Shown here in pieces: positions 1-12,840 of a DNA stretch of 64,000 bases (position 1 is its first letter; each line of letters opens with the position of its first letter). The position numbers and the translations under genes were made by a program. The notes under the pieces were generated by a model, which had not been told where the DNA came from, did no database searches, and worked only from the letters and a program-made list of their open reading frames with translations. Source of the DNA: Capsicum annuum (lineage: Eukaryota; Streptophyta; Magnoliopsida; Solanales; Solanaceae); assembly GCF_002878395.1 (NCBI RefSeq), contig NC_061117.1, positions 225,424,612 to 225,488,611 on the forward strand, read 5' to 3'.

Positions 1-3000
1 GATTTTGCTCGAAAATGCCCTGTTCGAGCCATTTTGCCCGTTTGTCCATCCAAATAGGTACGAAAATTTAAACGAACCACACTAGGACGATCCCCAACCT
101 CTCTGGCATGCCCCAATTGATTTTTGTCTCACAGCATGCCCGAACCCCTGGCCCACCCCCAAAATCGTGGGCTATAGCACACCGATTTGGCCTGAAAATG
201 CCCCATTCACACTGTTTAGCTCTTTTGTTCGCCCAAATGGCCTCAAAAATTTTTATAGGCCACATTGGGACGATTCCCAACCTCCCTGGCATGCCCCGAT
301 CCCTTTTTGGCCCACGAAACGCCCGAACCACGAGCCAACCCCTAAAATCGTGGGCTATAGCACATCGATTTGGCCTAAAAATTCTTCGTTCGTGCCGTTT
401 CGCCCGTTTGTCAACCCAATTAGCCACGACACATGGATGATCCCCAACCTCCCTGGCATACCCTGGTTAAATTTTGGCCCACAGCACGCCCAATCCCAGG
501 CGACCCCTAAAACCGTGGGCTATAGCACAACGATTTGGACCTAAAATGCCCCGTTCGAGTCGTTTCTCCAGTTTGTCCACCCAAATGGCCATGAAAATCT
601 AAATGGACCACACTGGGATGAACCCCAACCATCCTGGCATGCCCCAATCGATATTTGGCCCACAACACGCTCAAAACCTGGGCCCACCCCCAAAACCATG
701 GGCTATAGCACACCGATTTATCCCAAAACACCCCGTTCGCCCCGTTTCACCCGTTTATCCACCCAAATGGCCACGAAAATTTAAATGGACCATACTTGGA
801 TGATCCGCAACCTCCCTGGCATGCCTCAATCAATTTTGGCCTACAGCATGCCTGAACCCCGAGCCCACCCCCGAAACTGTGGTCTATAACATACTGATTT
901 GGCCTAAAAATGCCCTATTCAAGCCGTTTCGCCAGTTTGTCCACCAAAATGGACATAAAAACTTAAACGAACCATACTGGGACAATCTCCAACCTTCCTG
1001 GCATGCCCCGAGTGATTTTTAGCCCACAGCACGCTCGGACCACGGGCCTACCTTGAAATCGTGGGCTATAGCATATCGATTTAGCCTCAAAATGCTCCGT
1101 TCGCGCTGTTTCGCTCGTTTGTCCATCCAAATAGCCACAAAAATTTAAACGGACCACACTGGGATTATCTCCAACCTCCCTGGCGTGCCCCAATAAATTT
1201 TGGGCCCACATCATGCCCGGACCCCAGGCCCACCCTAGAAACCATGGGATATAGCACACTAATTTTGCCTGAAAATATCCCGTTCGGGCCGTCTCACCCG
1301 TTTGTCCACCCAAATAGCCACAAAAATTTAAACGGACCATACTTGGACGATCCCCAACCTCCCTGGCATGCCTCGATAAATTTTTGACCCACAGCATGCC
1401 CGAACCCAGGTCCACCCCCAAAACCGTGGGCTAAGTAACACCAATTTGGGTTAAAAATGCCTTATTCGCACTGTTTTGGCCGTTTGTCCAACCAAATAGC
1501 CACAAAAATTTTGATGGACCACACTGGGACGATCCCCAACCTCCCTGGAATGCCTCGGTCAACTTTTGGCCCACATCTCACTCGAATTCCTGGCCCACCC
1601 CCAAAACCGTGGGCTATGGTGCACCAATTTGGCCCGAAAATGCCCCGTTTGCGCCGTTCGCCCGTTTGTCCACCCAAATGACCACAAAATTTTAAACGGA
1701 CAACACTAGCATGATCCTCAACCTCCCTGGCATGCCTCAAACGATTTTTGGCCCACATCACGCGCAGATCCTAGGCCTACCCCCAAAATCGTGAGATATA
1801 ACACACCAATTTAGCCTGAAAATGCCCCGTTTGCATTGTTACGCTCATTTGCCTGCCTAAATGGCCACGAAAATTCAAACGGACCACACTGGGACGATCT
1901 CCAACCTCCTTGGCATGCCTTGGTAGATTTTTGGCCCACAACATACCCAAACCCCGATCCCACCCCCAAAATCGTGGATTAGCAAAAATTTAAACAAACC
2001 ATACCGAGATGATTCCTAACCTCCATGGCATGCCCCGGTCGATTTTCAACCCATAGCTCTCCCGGACCACGGGTCCACCCCTGAAACAGTGGGCTATAAC
2101 ACATCGATTTGGCATGAAAATGCCCCGTTCGCGTTGTTTCGCCCTTTTGTTAACCCAAATGGCCACAAAAATTTAAACAGACCACACTGGGATTATCCCC
2201 AACCTCCATCGTATGCCCCTTTCAATTTTCAAACCACAGCACGCCCGAACCCCAGGCCTACCCCCGAAATCCTGGGATATTGCATAACGATTTTGCCCGA
2301 AAATGCCCCGTTTGCATCGTTTCACCCATTTGTCCACCCAAATAGCCACAAAAATTTAAACAGACTACACTGGATGATCCCCAACCTCCTTGGTATGCCC
2401 TGGTTAATTTTAGGCCCACAGCGCGCCCGGATCCCTATCCCCAAAACCGTGGGCTATAGCACACCAATTTGGCCCGAAAATGCCCCTCCATGCCATTTCG
2501 CTTGTTTGTCCACCCAAATGGACATGAAAACTTAAACAAACCATATTAGGACAATCTCAAACCTCCCTGGCACGGCCGGTTGATTTTCGGCCCACAACAC
2601 ACCCAGACCCCGTGCCACCCTCGAAATCGTGGGCTATAGCACACCGATTTGGCCCGAAAATGCCCCGTTCGCACCGTTACATCCATTTGTGCACCCAAAT
2701 AGCCATGAAAATTTAAACGGATCATACTGGGATGATACCCAACCTCCCTAGCATGTCCCAATCAATTTTTTGCCCACATCACGCCCAGACCCTGGGCCTA
2801 CCTCTAAAATCGTGGGCTATAGTACACCGATTTGGACTGAAAATGCCCCATTCGCACCGTTTCACTAGTTTCTCCACCGAAATTACCACAAAAATTTAAA
2901 TGAACCATACTGGGATGATCCCCAACCTTCCTGGCATGCCCCGATCTATTTTTGGCCCACAGCACGCCAGAACCTTAGGCCCACCCAAAAACCATGGGCT

Positions 3001-5340
3001 ATTACACATCTATTTGGCTTGAAAATATCCCATTTACACTGTTTCACCCGTTTGTCAGCCAAATGGCCACAAAAATTTAGACGAACCACATTGAGATGAT
3101 CCCCAACCTCCCTAGCATACCTCGGTTGACTTTCGACCCAGAGCACGCCAGTACCCCAAGCCCACCCCCAAAATCGGGGGCAATAGTACACCAATTTGGC
3201 CCGAAAATGCCTCATTCACGCTGTTTTGCTCATTTGTCCATCCAAATAGCCACAAAAATTTAAACGGACCACGCTGGGATGATCTCTAACCTACCTGTCA
3301 TGCCTCAGTCAATTTTTGGCCCAAAGCACGCCCGGACCCCAGACCCTCTCCCAAAACCGTGGGCCATAGCACACCGATTTGGCCTAAAAATACCCCATTC
3401 GTGTAGTTTCACCCGTTTGCCCACCTAAATGGCCACAAAAATTTAAACGGACCACACTGGGATGATCCCAACCTTCCTACCATGTCCCGGTCGATTTTCA
3501 GCCCACAGCACGCCCAAACCTCTGGCCCACCCCCAAAATCGTTGTCTATAGCACACCGATTTAGCCCAAAAATGCACCATTTGCGCTGGTTTGATCGTTC
3601 GTCTACCCAAATAGCTATGAAAATTTAAACGAACCATATTGGGATGATCATCAACCTCCCTGGCATACCCCGATCGATTTTTGGCCCACAGCACGCCTAA
3701 ATCATGGGCTATAGCACACCAATTTGGATCGAAAGACCCCGTTCGCGCCGTTTTGCCCGTTTGTCCACCCAAATGGCCACAAAAATTTAAATGGACCACA
3801 CTGGGATGAAACCCAACGTCCCTGGCATGCCTCAATCAATTTTTAGACCACATCACGCTCGGACTCCGGGCCCACCTCTGAACCGTGGACTATAGTACAC
3901 CTATTTCGCCCGAAAATGCCCTATTCACACTATTGCACTCGTTTGTCTACCCAAATGGCTAGGAAAATTTAAACGGATCACACTGGGATGATCTCCTAGT
4001 TTCCTGGCATGTCCCGATCAATTTTTGGCCCACAGTAATCTCAAACACCGAACCTGGGCTTATCCCCAAAACAGTGGGCTATAGCATATCGATTTAGCTC
4101 GAAAATACCCTATTTCGACCATTTGGCCACCCAAATGGCCTCAAAAATTTAAATGGACCACACTCAGATGATCCCCAATCTCCCTGGCACACCCCAATCA
4201 ATTTTTTGCCCACAGCAGGGCTGGACCCCGAGCCCACCCCCAAAACCGTGTACTATAGCACACCGATTTGGTCCGAAAATGCCTCGTTCTGCTGTTTTGC
4301 TGGTTTATCCATCCAAATAGCTATGAAAATTGTAACGGACCACACTGGGATGATCCTCAACCTACCTAGCATGCCCTAGTCAATTTTAGGCTAACAACAC
4401 GCTTGGAACCCGGACCCACCCCCGAAACCCTGGGCCATAGCACACCGATTTGGCCCGAAAATACCATATTCGCGCAGTTTCGCCCATTTTCCCACCCAAA
4501 TGGCCAGTAAAATTTAAACGGAACACACTGGGATGATCCCTAACCTCCCTATCACACCCCGATCGATTTTTAGGCTACAACACGCTTGGACCTCGGTCCC
4601 ATCCCCAAAACCGTGGGCTATAGCACACCGACTTGGCCCAAAAATATTCCATTTGCACCGTTTTGCCCGTTTGTCTACCCAAACGGCCACAAAAATTTAA
4701 ACGGACCATACCGGGATGATTCCCAACCTCCCTGACATTCCCTGGTTAATTTTTAGACCACAGCATACCTAGACCCCAGGCCCACCCCCAAAACTATTTG
4801 CTATAGCACACCGATTTGGCCCGAAAATGTCCCGTTCGCGCCGTTTTGCCCGTTTGTCCACCCAAATGGCCACGAAAATTGAAACGGACCACACTGAAAA
4901 GATCCCTAACCTTCCTGACATACGTCGGTCAATTTTTGGACCATATCTTACTTGAATCCCAAGCCCATCCCCCAAAATCGTGGGATATAGCACACCGATT
5001 TAGCCTGAAAATGCCCCATTCGCACCGTTTCGCCCGTTTCTCCAACCAAATGGCCACAAAATTTTAAACGGACCACACTGGCATGATCCTCTACCTCCCT
5101 AGCATGCCTCGGGTAATTTTCGACCTACATAATGCTCGGCCCCAGACCCACTACCAATACCATGAGCTATAGCACACTGATTTGACCTGAAAATACCCCA
5201 TTCGTGCTATTTAGCTCGTTTATCCACTCAAACATCCATGAAAATTTAAACGAACCACACTGGATGATACCCAACCTCTCTAACACGCCCTGGTCGATTT
5301 TTGGCCCACAACAGGCTCAAACCGCAGTTCTATCCCTGAA
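1..5340 (+). repeat. Segmental duplicate, left copy (pairs with about 10055-15300)
   Basis: This stretch of the array matches about 10055-15300 monomer by monomer, sharing private variants not found in neighbouring monomers. Examples are the TTTTTGTCTCACAGCA variant at 119 and 10174, the GGATCGAAAGACCCC variant at 3726 and 13686, the GGACCATATCTTACTTG variant at 4937 and 14891, and CAACAGGCTCAAACCGCAGT at 5309 and 15262. The offset drifts from about 10072 to about 9953 because of indels of whole monomers. The copies diverge after about 5340 and 15300. This is a segmental duplication inside the satellite, later altered by unequal exchange. Confidence 0.85.
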
Positions 5341-7299
5341 ACCTTGGACTATAGCACATCGATTTGGCCTGAAAATATTTTGTTCGCGGCTTTCACCTGT
5401 TTGTCCACCCAAATACCCTTGAAAATGTAAAGGGACCACACTGGTAGGATCCCAAACCTCCCTGGCACGCCCCAGTCAATATTTGGCCCACAACATGCCC
5501 GGACCTTGGGCCCACCCCTAAAATCGTGAGCTATAGCACACCGATTTAGCTCGAAAATACCCCACTCGTGTCGTTTCACTCTTTTGTCCTTCCAAATGGC
5601 CACAAAAATTTAAACGGACCGCACTGGGATAATCCCAACCTTCCTGGCATGCCCCGATCAATTTTTGGCCGATAGCACGCCTGGAGCCCGGGCCCACCCC
5701 TGAAATCGTAGGCTATAGCACACCGATTTGGCCCGAAAATGATCCGTTCGCGCTGTTTTGCCCGTTTGTCCACCCAAATGGCCATGAAAATTTAAACGGA
5801 CCACACTGAGATGATACCCGACCACCCTGGCATGCCCCGGTTAGTTTTTGGCCCACAGCACTTCCAGACCCTGGGCCCATCCCCAAAACTGTGGGATATA
5901 GTACACCGATTTGGCCTGAAAATGCCCCGTTTGCGCCATTTTGACCGTTTCTCCATCCAAAAGGCCATGAAAATTTAAACGCACCACACTGAGATGATCC
6001 TCAACCTCCCTGGCATGCCTCGATCAATTTTTAACCAATAGCACGCCCGAACCTAGGGCCCACCACCAAAACCGTGGGCTCTAGCACACCAATTTAGCCT
6101 GAAAAATGCCTCGTTCGCATCGTTTTGCCCATTTGGCCATCCAAATGGACAAAAAAATTTAAACGGACCACATAAGGACAATCCCCAACCTCCCTGGCAC
6201 ACCCTGGCCAATTTTCAGCCCATATCACACTCGTACCCCAGGCCCACCCCCAAAACTGTGGACTATAGCATACTGATTTGGCCCGAAAATTCACCGTTCA
6301 CGCCGTTTTGCCCGTTTGTCCATCAAAATTTAAATGGACCATACTGGGACGATACCAAACCTCCCTGGCATGCCTCGATCGATTTTTTTCTCGTAGCAAG
6401 CACGGACCCCGGGCCCACCCACAAAAACGTTGGCTTTAGCACACCGATATGGCCAGAAAATACCCCATTCATGCTGTTTTACCCGTTTATCTACCCAAAT
6501 GGCCACGAAAATTTAAACAGGCCCACAGCATGTCCGGATCCCAGGGCCACCCTCGAAACCATGCGTTATCGCACACCAATTTGGCCCAAAGACTCTCCGT
6601 TTCTGCCGTTCCGCATGTTTGTCTACTCAAATGGAAACAAAAATTTAAACTGACCACACTGGGATGATCCCCAACCTCTCTGGGATGCCACAATCAATTT
6701 TTGACCAACAGAACGCCCAGACCCCAGGCCTACCCCCAAAACCGTGGGCTATAATAGCACACCGATATGGCCCAAAAATGCTCCGTTTGAGCTTTTTTGC
6801 CCATTTTTTTATCCAAATAGCCTCAATAATTTAAACAGACCACACTGGGATGATCACCAACCTCCCTGGCATGCCTCGATCGATTTTTAGCCTACAACAC
6901 ACCCGAACCCCGGGCTGACCCCAGAAAACATGGGTTATAGCACACCGATTTGGCCCAAAAATGCCACATTTGCTCCATTTCACCCGTTTGTCCACCCATA
7001 TGGCCACAAAAATTTAAAATGACCACACTGGGATGATCCCCAACCTCCCTAGCATGTCCTGGTCGATTTTTAGTCCACAACACGCATAAACTCCGAGCCC
7101 ACCCTCGAAATCGTAGGCTACAACACACCAATTTAACCCGAAATGAACCATTCGTGCCGTTTCACCCATTTGTCCACCCAAATGGCCACGAAAATTTAAA
7201 CAGACTATACTGGGATGATCTCCAACCTCCCTGGCATGCCCCAGTTAACTTTTGGCCCATAGCACGCCTATAACCGAGGCCCACCCCTAAAACTATGGG

Positions 7300-8700
7300 A
7301 TATAGCACACCGATTTGGCCTGAAAATGCCCTATTCAAGCTGTATTTCCTGTTTATCCATCCAAATGGCCATACAAATTTAAATGGATCACACTGGGATG
7401 ATTCCCAACCTCCCTGTTATGCCCTGGTTAATTTTTGGCCCACATTAATCTCGGACCCCGGGCCTACCCTGAAATCGTGGGATATAGCACACCAATTTGG
7501 CTTGAAAATGGCCCGTTAGCGCCGTTTCGCCCGTTTTACCACCCAAAGGGCCACTAAAATTTAAACGGACCATACTGAGACGATCCCTAACCTCCCTGGC
7601 ATGCCCCGATCAATTTTTGGCCCACAACATGCCCGAACCCAAGGCCCACCCCCAAAACTGTGGGCTATAGCACATTAATTTGGCTGAATATGCCCTGTTC
7701 AAGCCGTTTCACCCGTTTGTCCACACAAATGGCCATGAAAATTTCAACGGACCGTACTTGGATGATCCTCAACCTCCCTGGCATGCCCCGGTTGAGTTTT
7801 GACCCCCATTACGCCTGGGCCCAAGGCCCACCCCTAAAATCGTGGGCTATAGCACACCAATTTGGCTCGAAAATGCCCCGTTTGCGTCATTTCGCCCATT
7901 TGTCCACCCAAAATGGTCACAAAATATTTAAACGGACTATACTGAGATGATCCCCAACCTCCGTAGCATGCCCCAGTCAATTTTCAGCCCATAGCACACC
8001 CGAATCTCTTGACCACCCCCAAAACCGTAGCCTATAGCACACCGATTTAGCTCGAAAATGCCCCATTCGTGTTGTTTCGCCCTTTTGTGCAGCTAAACGG
8101 ACACGAAAATTTAAACGGACCATAGTGGGATGATCCTCACATCCCTGGCATTCCCTGATCGATTTTTGGCCCACAGCATACTCGGACCCCAGGCACACCC
8201 CCGCAACTATGGGATATAGTACACTGATTTGGCCCGAAAATGCCCCGTTTACGCCATTTCACCCGTTTATCAACCCAAGTGGCCACGAAAATTTTAACAT
8301 GCCTCACTGGGATGATTCCCAACCTCCCTAGCACACCACAATTAATTTTTGACCCACAGCTCGCCTGGACCCTGGGCCTATTCCCAAAATCGTGGGCTAT
8401 AGCACACTGATTAGGCCCGAAAATGCCCAGTTTGTGTCATTTCACCCGTTTATCCACCCAAATAGGCATGAAAATTTAAATGGACCACACTGGGATGATC
8501 CCCAACCTCTCTGGCATGCCCCAATTAATTTTTGTCCCAGAGCATGCTCGGACCCCTGGCCCACCCCCAAAACCGTGGGCTATAGCACACCGATTTGGCC
8601 CGAAAATGCTCCATTCACGCCGTTTAGCCTGTTTGTCCACCTAAATGGCCCCAAAAATTTAAACTGACCACACTGGGACGATCCTCAACCTCCCTGGCAT
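7300..8700 (+). repeat. 9-monomer higher-order repeat, left copy (pairs with 8947-10347)
   Basis: Private variants recur exactly nine monomers (1647 bp) downstream. The TTAATCTCGGACC-like variant at 7444 reappears at 9091. The unusual TGTGCAGCTAAACGGACACG at 8087 reappears as TGTGCACCTAAATGGACACG at 9733. The variant with CCCAAATAGGCA near 8457 reappears near 10103 and also near position 50. This shows block homogenisation in units of nine monomers in this part of the array. Confidence 0.75.
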
Positions 8701-11384
8701 GCCTTGGTTGATTTTTAACCCACAGCACGCACGGACTCAGGGCCCACCCCAAAAATCGTAGGCTATAGCACACTAATTTGACACGAAAATAAACCATTCA
8801 CGCTGTTTCACCCATTTGTCCACCCAAATGACCACAAAAATTTAAATGGACCATGCTGGGACGATCCCCAACCTCCCTGACATACGCCAGTCAACTTTCT
8901 ACCCATAGCACGCCTAGAACCGGAGCCTACCCCTAAAATTATGGGCTACAGCACACCAATTTAGCCCAAATATACCCTGTTCGAGCCACTTCGACCGTTT
9001 GTCCATCCAAATAGCCACAAAAATTTAAATGGACCACACTGGGATGATTCCCAACCTCCATATTATGCCCTGGTCAATTTTTGGCCCACAGCAATCTCGG
9101 ACCCGGGGTCCACCCTCAAAATCGTGGGATATAGCACACAAACTTGGCACAAAAATGCCCCATTCGTGCCGTTTCTCCCATTTGACCACACAAAGGGCCA
9201 CAAAAATTTAAATGGACTATACTGGAATGATCCCTAACCTCCCTGGCATTCCCCGATCAATTTTGGCCCACAGCACGCCCGAACCCGAGGCCCACCCCCA
9301 AAACTGTAGGCTATAGCACACCGATTTAGGTCGAAAATGCCCGGTTTAAGCCGTTTCACCCGTTTGTCCACCCAAATGGCCACGAAAATTTAAATGCACC
9401 ACACTTGGATGATCCCCAACTTCCCTGGCATGCCCCGATCGATTTTTAACCCTCAGCACGCCTGGGCCCAGGTCCCACCCCTAAAATCGTGGGCTATATC
9501 ACACCGATTTGGCCCTAAAATGCCCCGTTCGTGCCATTTTGCCCGTTTGTCCATCCAAATGGCCATGAAATATTTAAACGGACCACACTAGGATGATCCC
9601 CAACCTCCTCAGCACGCCCAGTCGATTTTTATCCCACAGCACACCCAAATCTCTGGACCACCCCCGAAACCATAGACTATAGCACACCAATTTGGCCTGA
9701 AAATGCCCCGTTCGCGCCTTTTCACCCTTTTGTGCACCTAAATGGACACGAAAATTTAAATAGACCATAGTGGGATGATCGTCACATCCCTTGCATGCGC
9801 CGATCAATTTTTGGCCCACAGCATGCCCGGACCCTAGGCACACCCCCGTAATCATGGGATATAGCACGCTGATTTGGCCCAAAAATACCCCGTTTGTCAC
9901 GTTTCGACCGTTTGTCAACCCAAATGGCCACAAAAATTTTAACGAACCTCACTGGGACGATCCCCAACCTCCCTGGCACACCTCGATTAATTTTTGACCC
10001 ACAGGACCCCTGGATCCTGGGCCTATTCTCAAAACCGTGGGCTATATAGCACACTAATTTGGCTCGAAAATGCCCTGTTCGAGCCGTTTTGCCTGTTTGT
10101 CCACCCAAATAGGCACGAAAATTTAAACGGACCATACTAAGACGATCCCCAACCTCTCTGGCATGCCCCAATTGATTTTTGTCTCACAGCACGCCCGAAC
10201 CCCTGGCCCACCCCTAAAACCGTGGGCTATAGCACACCGATTTGGCCTGAAAATGCCCCATTCTCACCGTTTAGCCCATTTGTCCGCCCAAATGGCCTCA
10301 AAAATTTTTATAGGCCACATTGGGATGAGTCCCAACCTCCCTGGCATGCCCCGATCCCTTTTTCACCCACGGCACGCCCAAACCCCAAGCCAACCCCTAA
10401 AATCGTGGGCTATAGCACATCGATTTGGCCTAAAAATTCTCCGTTCGTGCCGTTTCGCCCGTTTGTCAACCCAATTAGCCACAAAAATTTATAAAGACCA
10501 CACGTGGATGATCTCTAACCTCCCTGGCATACCCTGGTCAAATTTTGGCCCACAGCACGCCCAATCCCAGGCCACCCCTGAAATCGTGGGCTATAGCACA
10601 ACGATTTGGACCTAAAATGCCCCGTTCGAGTTGTTTCTCCAGTTTGTCCACCCAAATGGCCATGAAAATGTAAATGAACCACACTGGGATGAACCCCAAC
10701 CATCCTAGAATGCACCAATCGATATTTGGCCCACAGCACACTCAAAACCTGGGCCCACCCCTAAAACCATGGGCTATAGCACACCGATTTATCCTAAAAA
10801 CACCCCGTTTGTCCCGTTTCACCCGTTTGTCCACCCAAATGGCCACGAAAATTTAAACAAACCATACTTGGATGATCCGCAACCTCCCTGGCATGCTTCA
10901 ATCAATTTTGGCCTATAGCATGCCCGAACCTCGAGCCCACCCCCGAAACTGTGGTCTATAGCATACTGATTTGACCCATAAATGCCCCATTCAAGCCGTT
11001 TCGCCTGTTTGTCCACCAAAATGGACACAAAAACTTAAACGAACCATACTGGGATAATCTCCAACCTTCCTGGCATGCCCCGATCAATTTTCAGCCCACA
11101 GCATGCTCGGACCACGGGCCTACCTCGAAACCATGGGCTATAGCACACCGATTTAGACTCAAAATGCCCCATTCGCACTGTTTCGCTCGTTTGTCCATCC
11201 AAATAGCCATGAAAATTTAAACGGACAACACTGAGATGATCTCCAACCTCCCTGGCGTGCCCCAATAAATTTTAGGCCCACATCATGCCTGGACCCCAGG
11301 GCCACCCTAGAAATCGTGGGATATAGCACACTAATTTTGCCTGAAAATGTCCCATTCGCGCCGTCTCACCCGTTTGTCCACCCA

Positions 11385-12840
11385 AATAGCCACAAAAATT
11401 TAAACGGACCATACTTAGACGATCCCCAACCTCCCTGGCATACCCCGATCAATTTTTGGCCCACAGCATGCCCGGACCCAGGCCCACCCCCAAAATCATG
11501 GGCTAAATAACACTGATTTGGGTTTAAAATGTCTTATTCGCACTGCTTTGCCCGTTTGTCCAACCAAATAGCCACAAAAATTTTGATGGACCATACTGGG
11601 ACGATCCCCAACCTCCCTGGAATGCCTCGGTCGAATTTTGGCCCATATCTCACTCGAATTCCTGGCCCACCCCCAAAACCGTGGGCTATGGTGCACCGAT
11701 TTGGCTCGAAAATACCCCGTTCGCGTTGTTCGCCCGTTTGTCCACCCAAATGGCCACAAAATTTTAAAAGAACCATACTAGCATGATCCTCAACCTCCCT
11801 AGCACGCCTCAAACGATATTTGGCCCACATCACACTCGGATCCTAGGCCTACCCCTAAAACCGTGGGCTACAGCACACCAATTTGGCCCGAAAATGCCCC
11901 TCCATGCCGTTTCGCTTGTTTGTCCACCCAAATGGACATGAAAACTTAAACAAACCTTATTAGGACAATCTCAAACCTCCCTGGCATGGCCGGTTGATTT
12001 TCGGCCCACAACACACCCACACCCCGTTCCCACCCTCGAAATCATGGGCTATAGCACACCGATTTGGCCCAAAAATGCCCCATTCGCACCGTTACACCCG
12101 TTTGTGCACCCAAATGGCCACGAAAATTTAAACGGACCATACTTGGACGATCCTCAACCTCCCTGTCATACCCCGATCAATTTTTGGCCCACAGCATGCC
12201 CGGACCCAGGCCCACCCCCAAAAGCATAGGCTAAATAACACCGATTTGGGTTAAAAATGCCTTATTCGCACTATTTTGCCCGTTTGTCCAACCAAATAGC
12301 CACAAAAATTTTGATGGACCACACTGGGACGATCCCCAACCTCCCTGGAATGCCTCGGTCAAATTTTGGCCCACATCTCACTCGAATTCCTGGCCCACCC
12401 CAAAAACCGTGGGCTATGGTGCACCGATTTGGCTCGAAAACACCCCGTTCGCGCTGTTCGCCCGTTTGTCCACCCAAATGGCCACAAAATTTTAAAAGAA
12501 CCATACTAGCATGATCCTCAACCTCCCTAGCACGCCTCAAACGATATTTGGCCCACATCACACTCGGATCCTAGGCCTACCCCTAAAACCGTGGGCTATA
12601 GCACACCGATTTGGCCCGAAAATGCCCCATTCGCACCGTTACACCCGTTTGTGCACCCAAATGGCCATGAAAATTTAAACAGATCATACTGGGATGATAC
12701 CCAACCTCCCTAGCACGTCCCAATCAGTTTTAGGCCCATATCACGCCCGGACCCTGGGCCTACCTCTAAAACCGTGGGCTATAGTACACCGATTTGGCCT
12801 GAAAATGCTCCATTCTCACCGTTTCACTAGTTTCTCAACC
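11385..12840 (+). repeat. 4-monomer (728-bp) tandem duplication within the array
   Basis: Two adjacent four-monomer units are nearly identical. The distinctive TTTTGATGGACCA variant occurs at 11580 and 12308, the CTCACTCGAATTCC variant at 11650 and 12378, and CACACTCGGATCCTAGGCCT at 11831 and 12559, always 728 bp apart. The equivalent region of the left segmental copy (about 1385-1760) has only one unit, so this duplication is younger than the 10-kb duplication. Confidence 0.85.
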
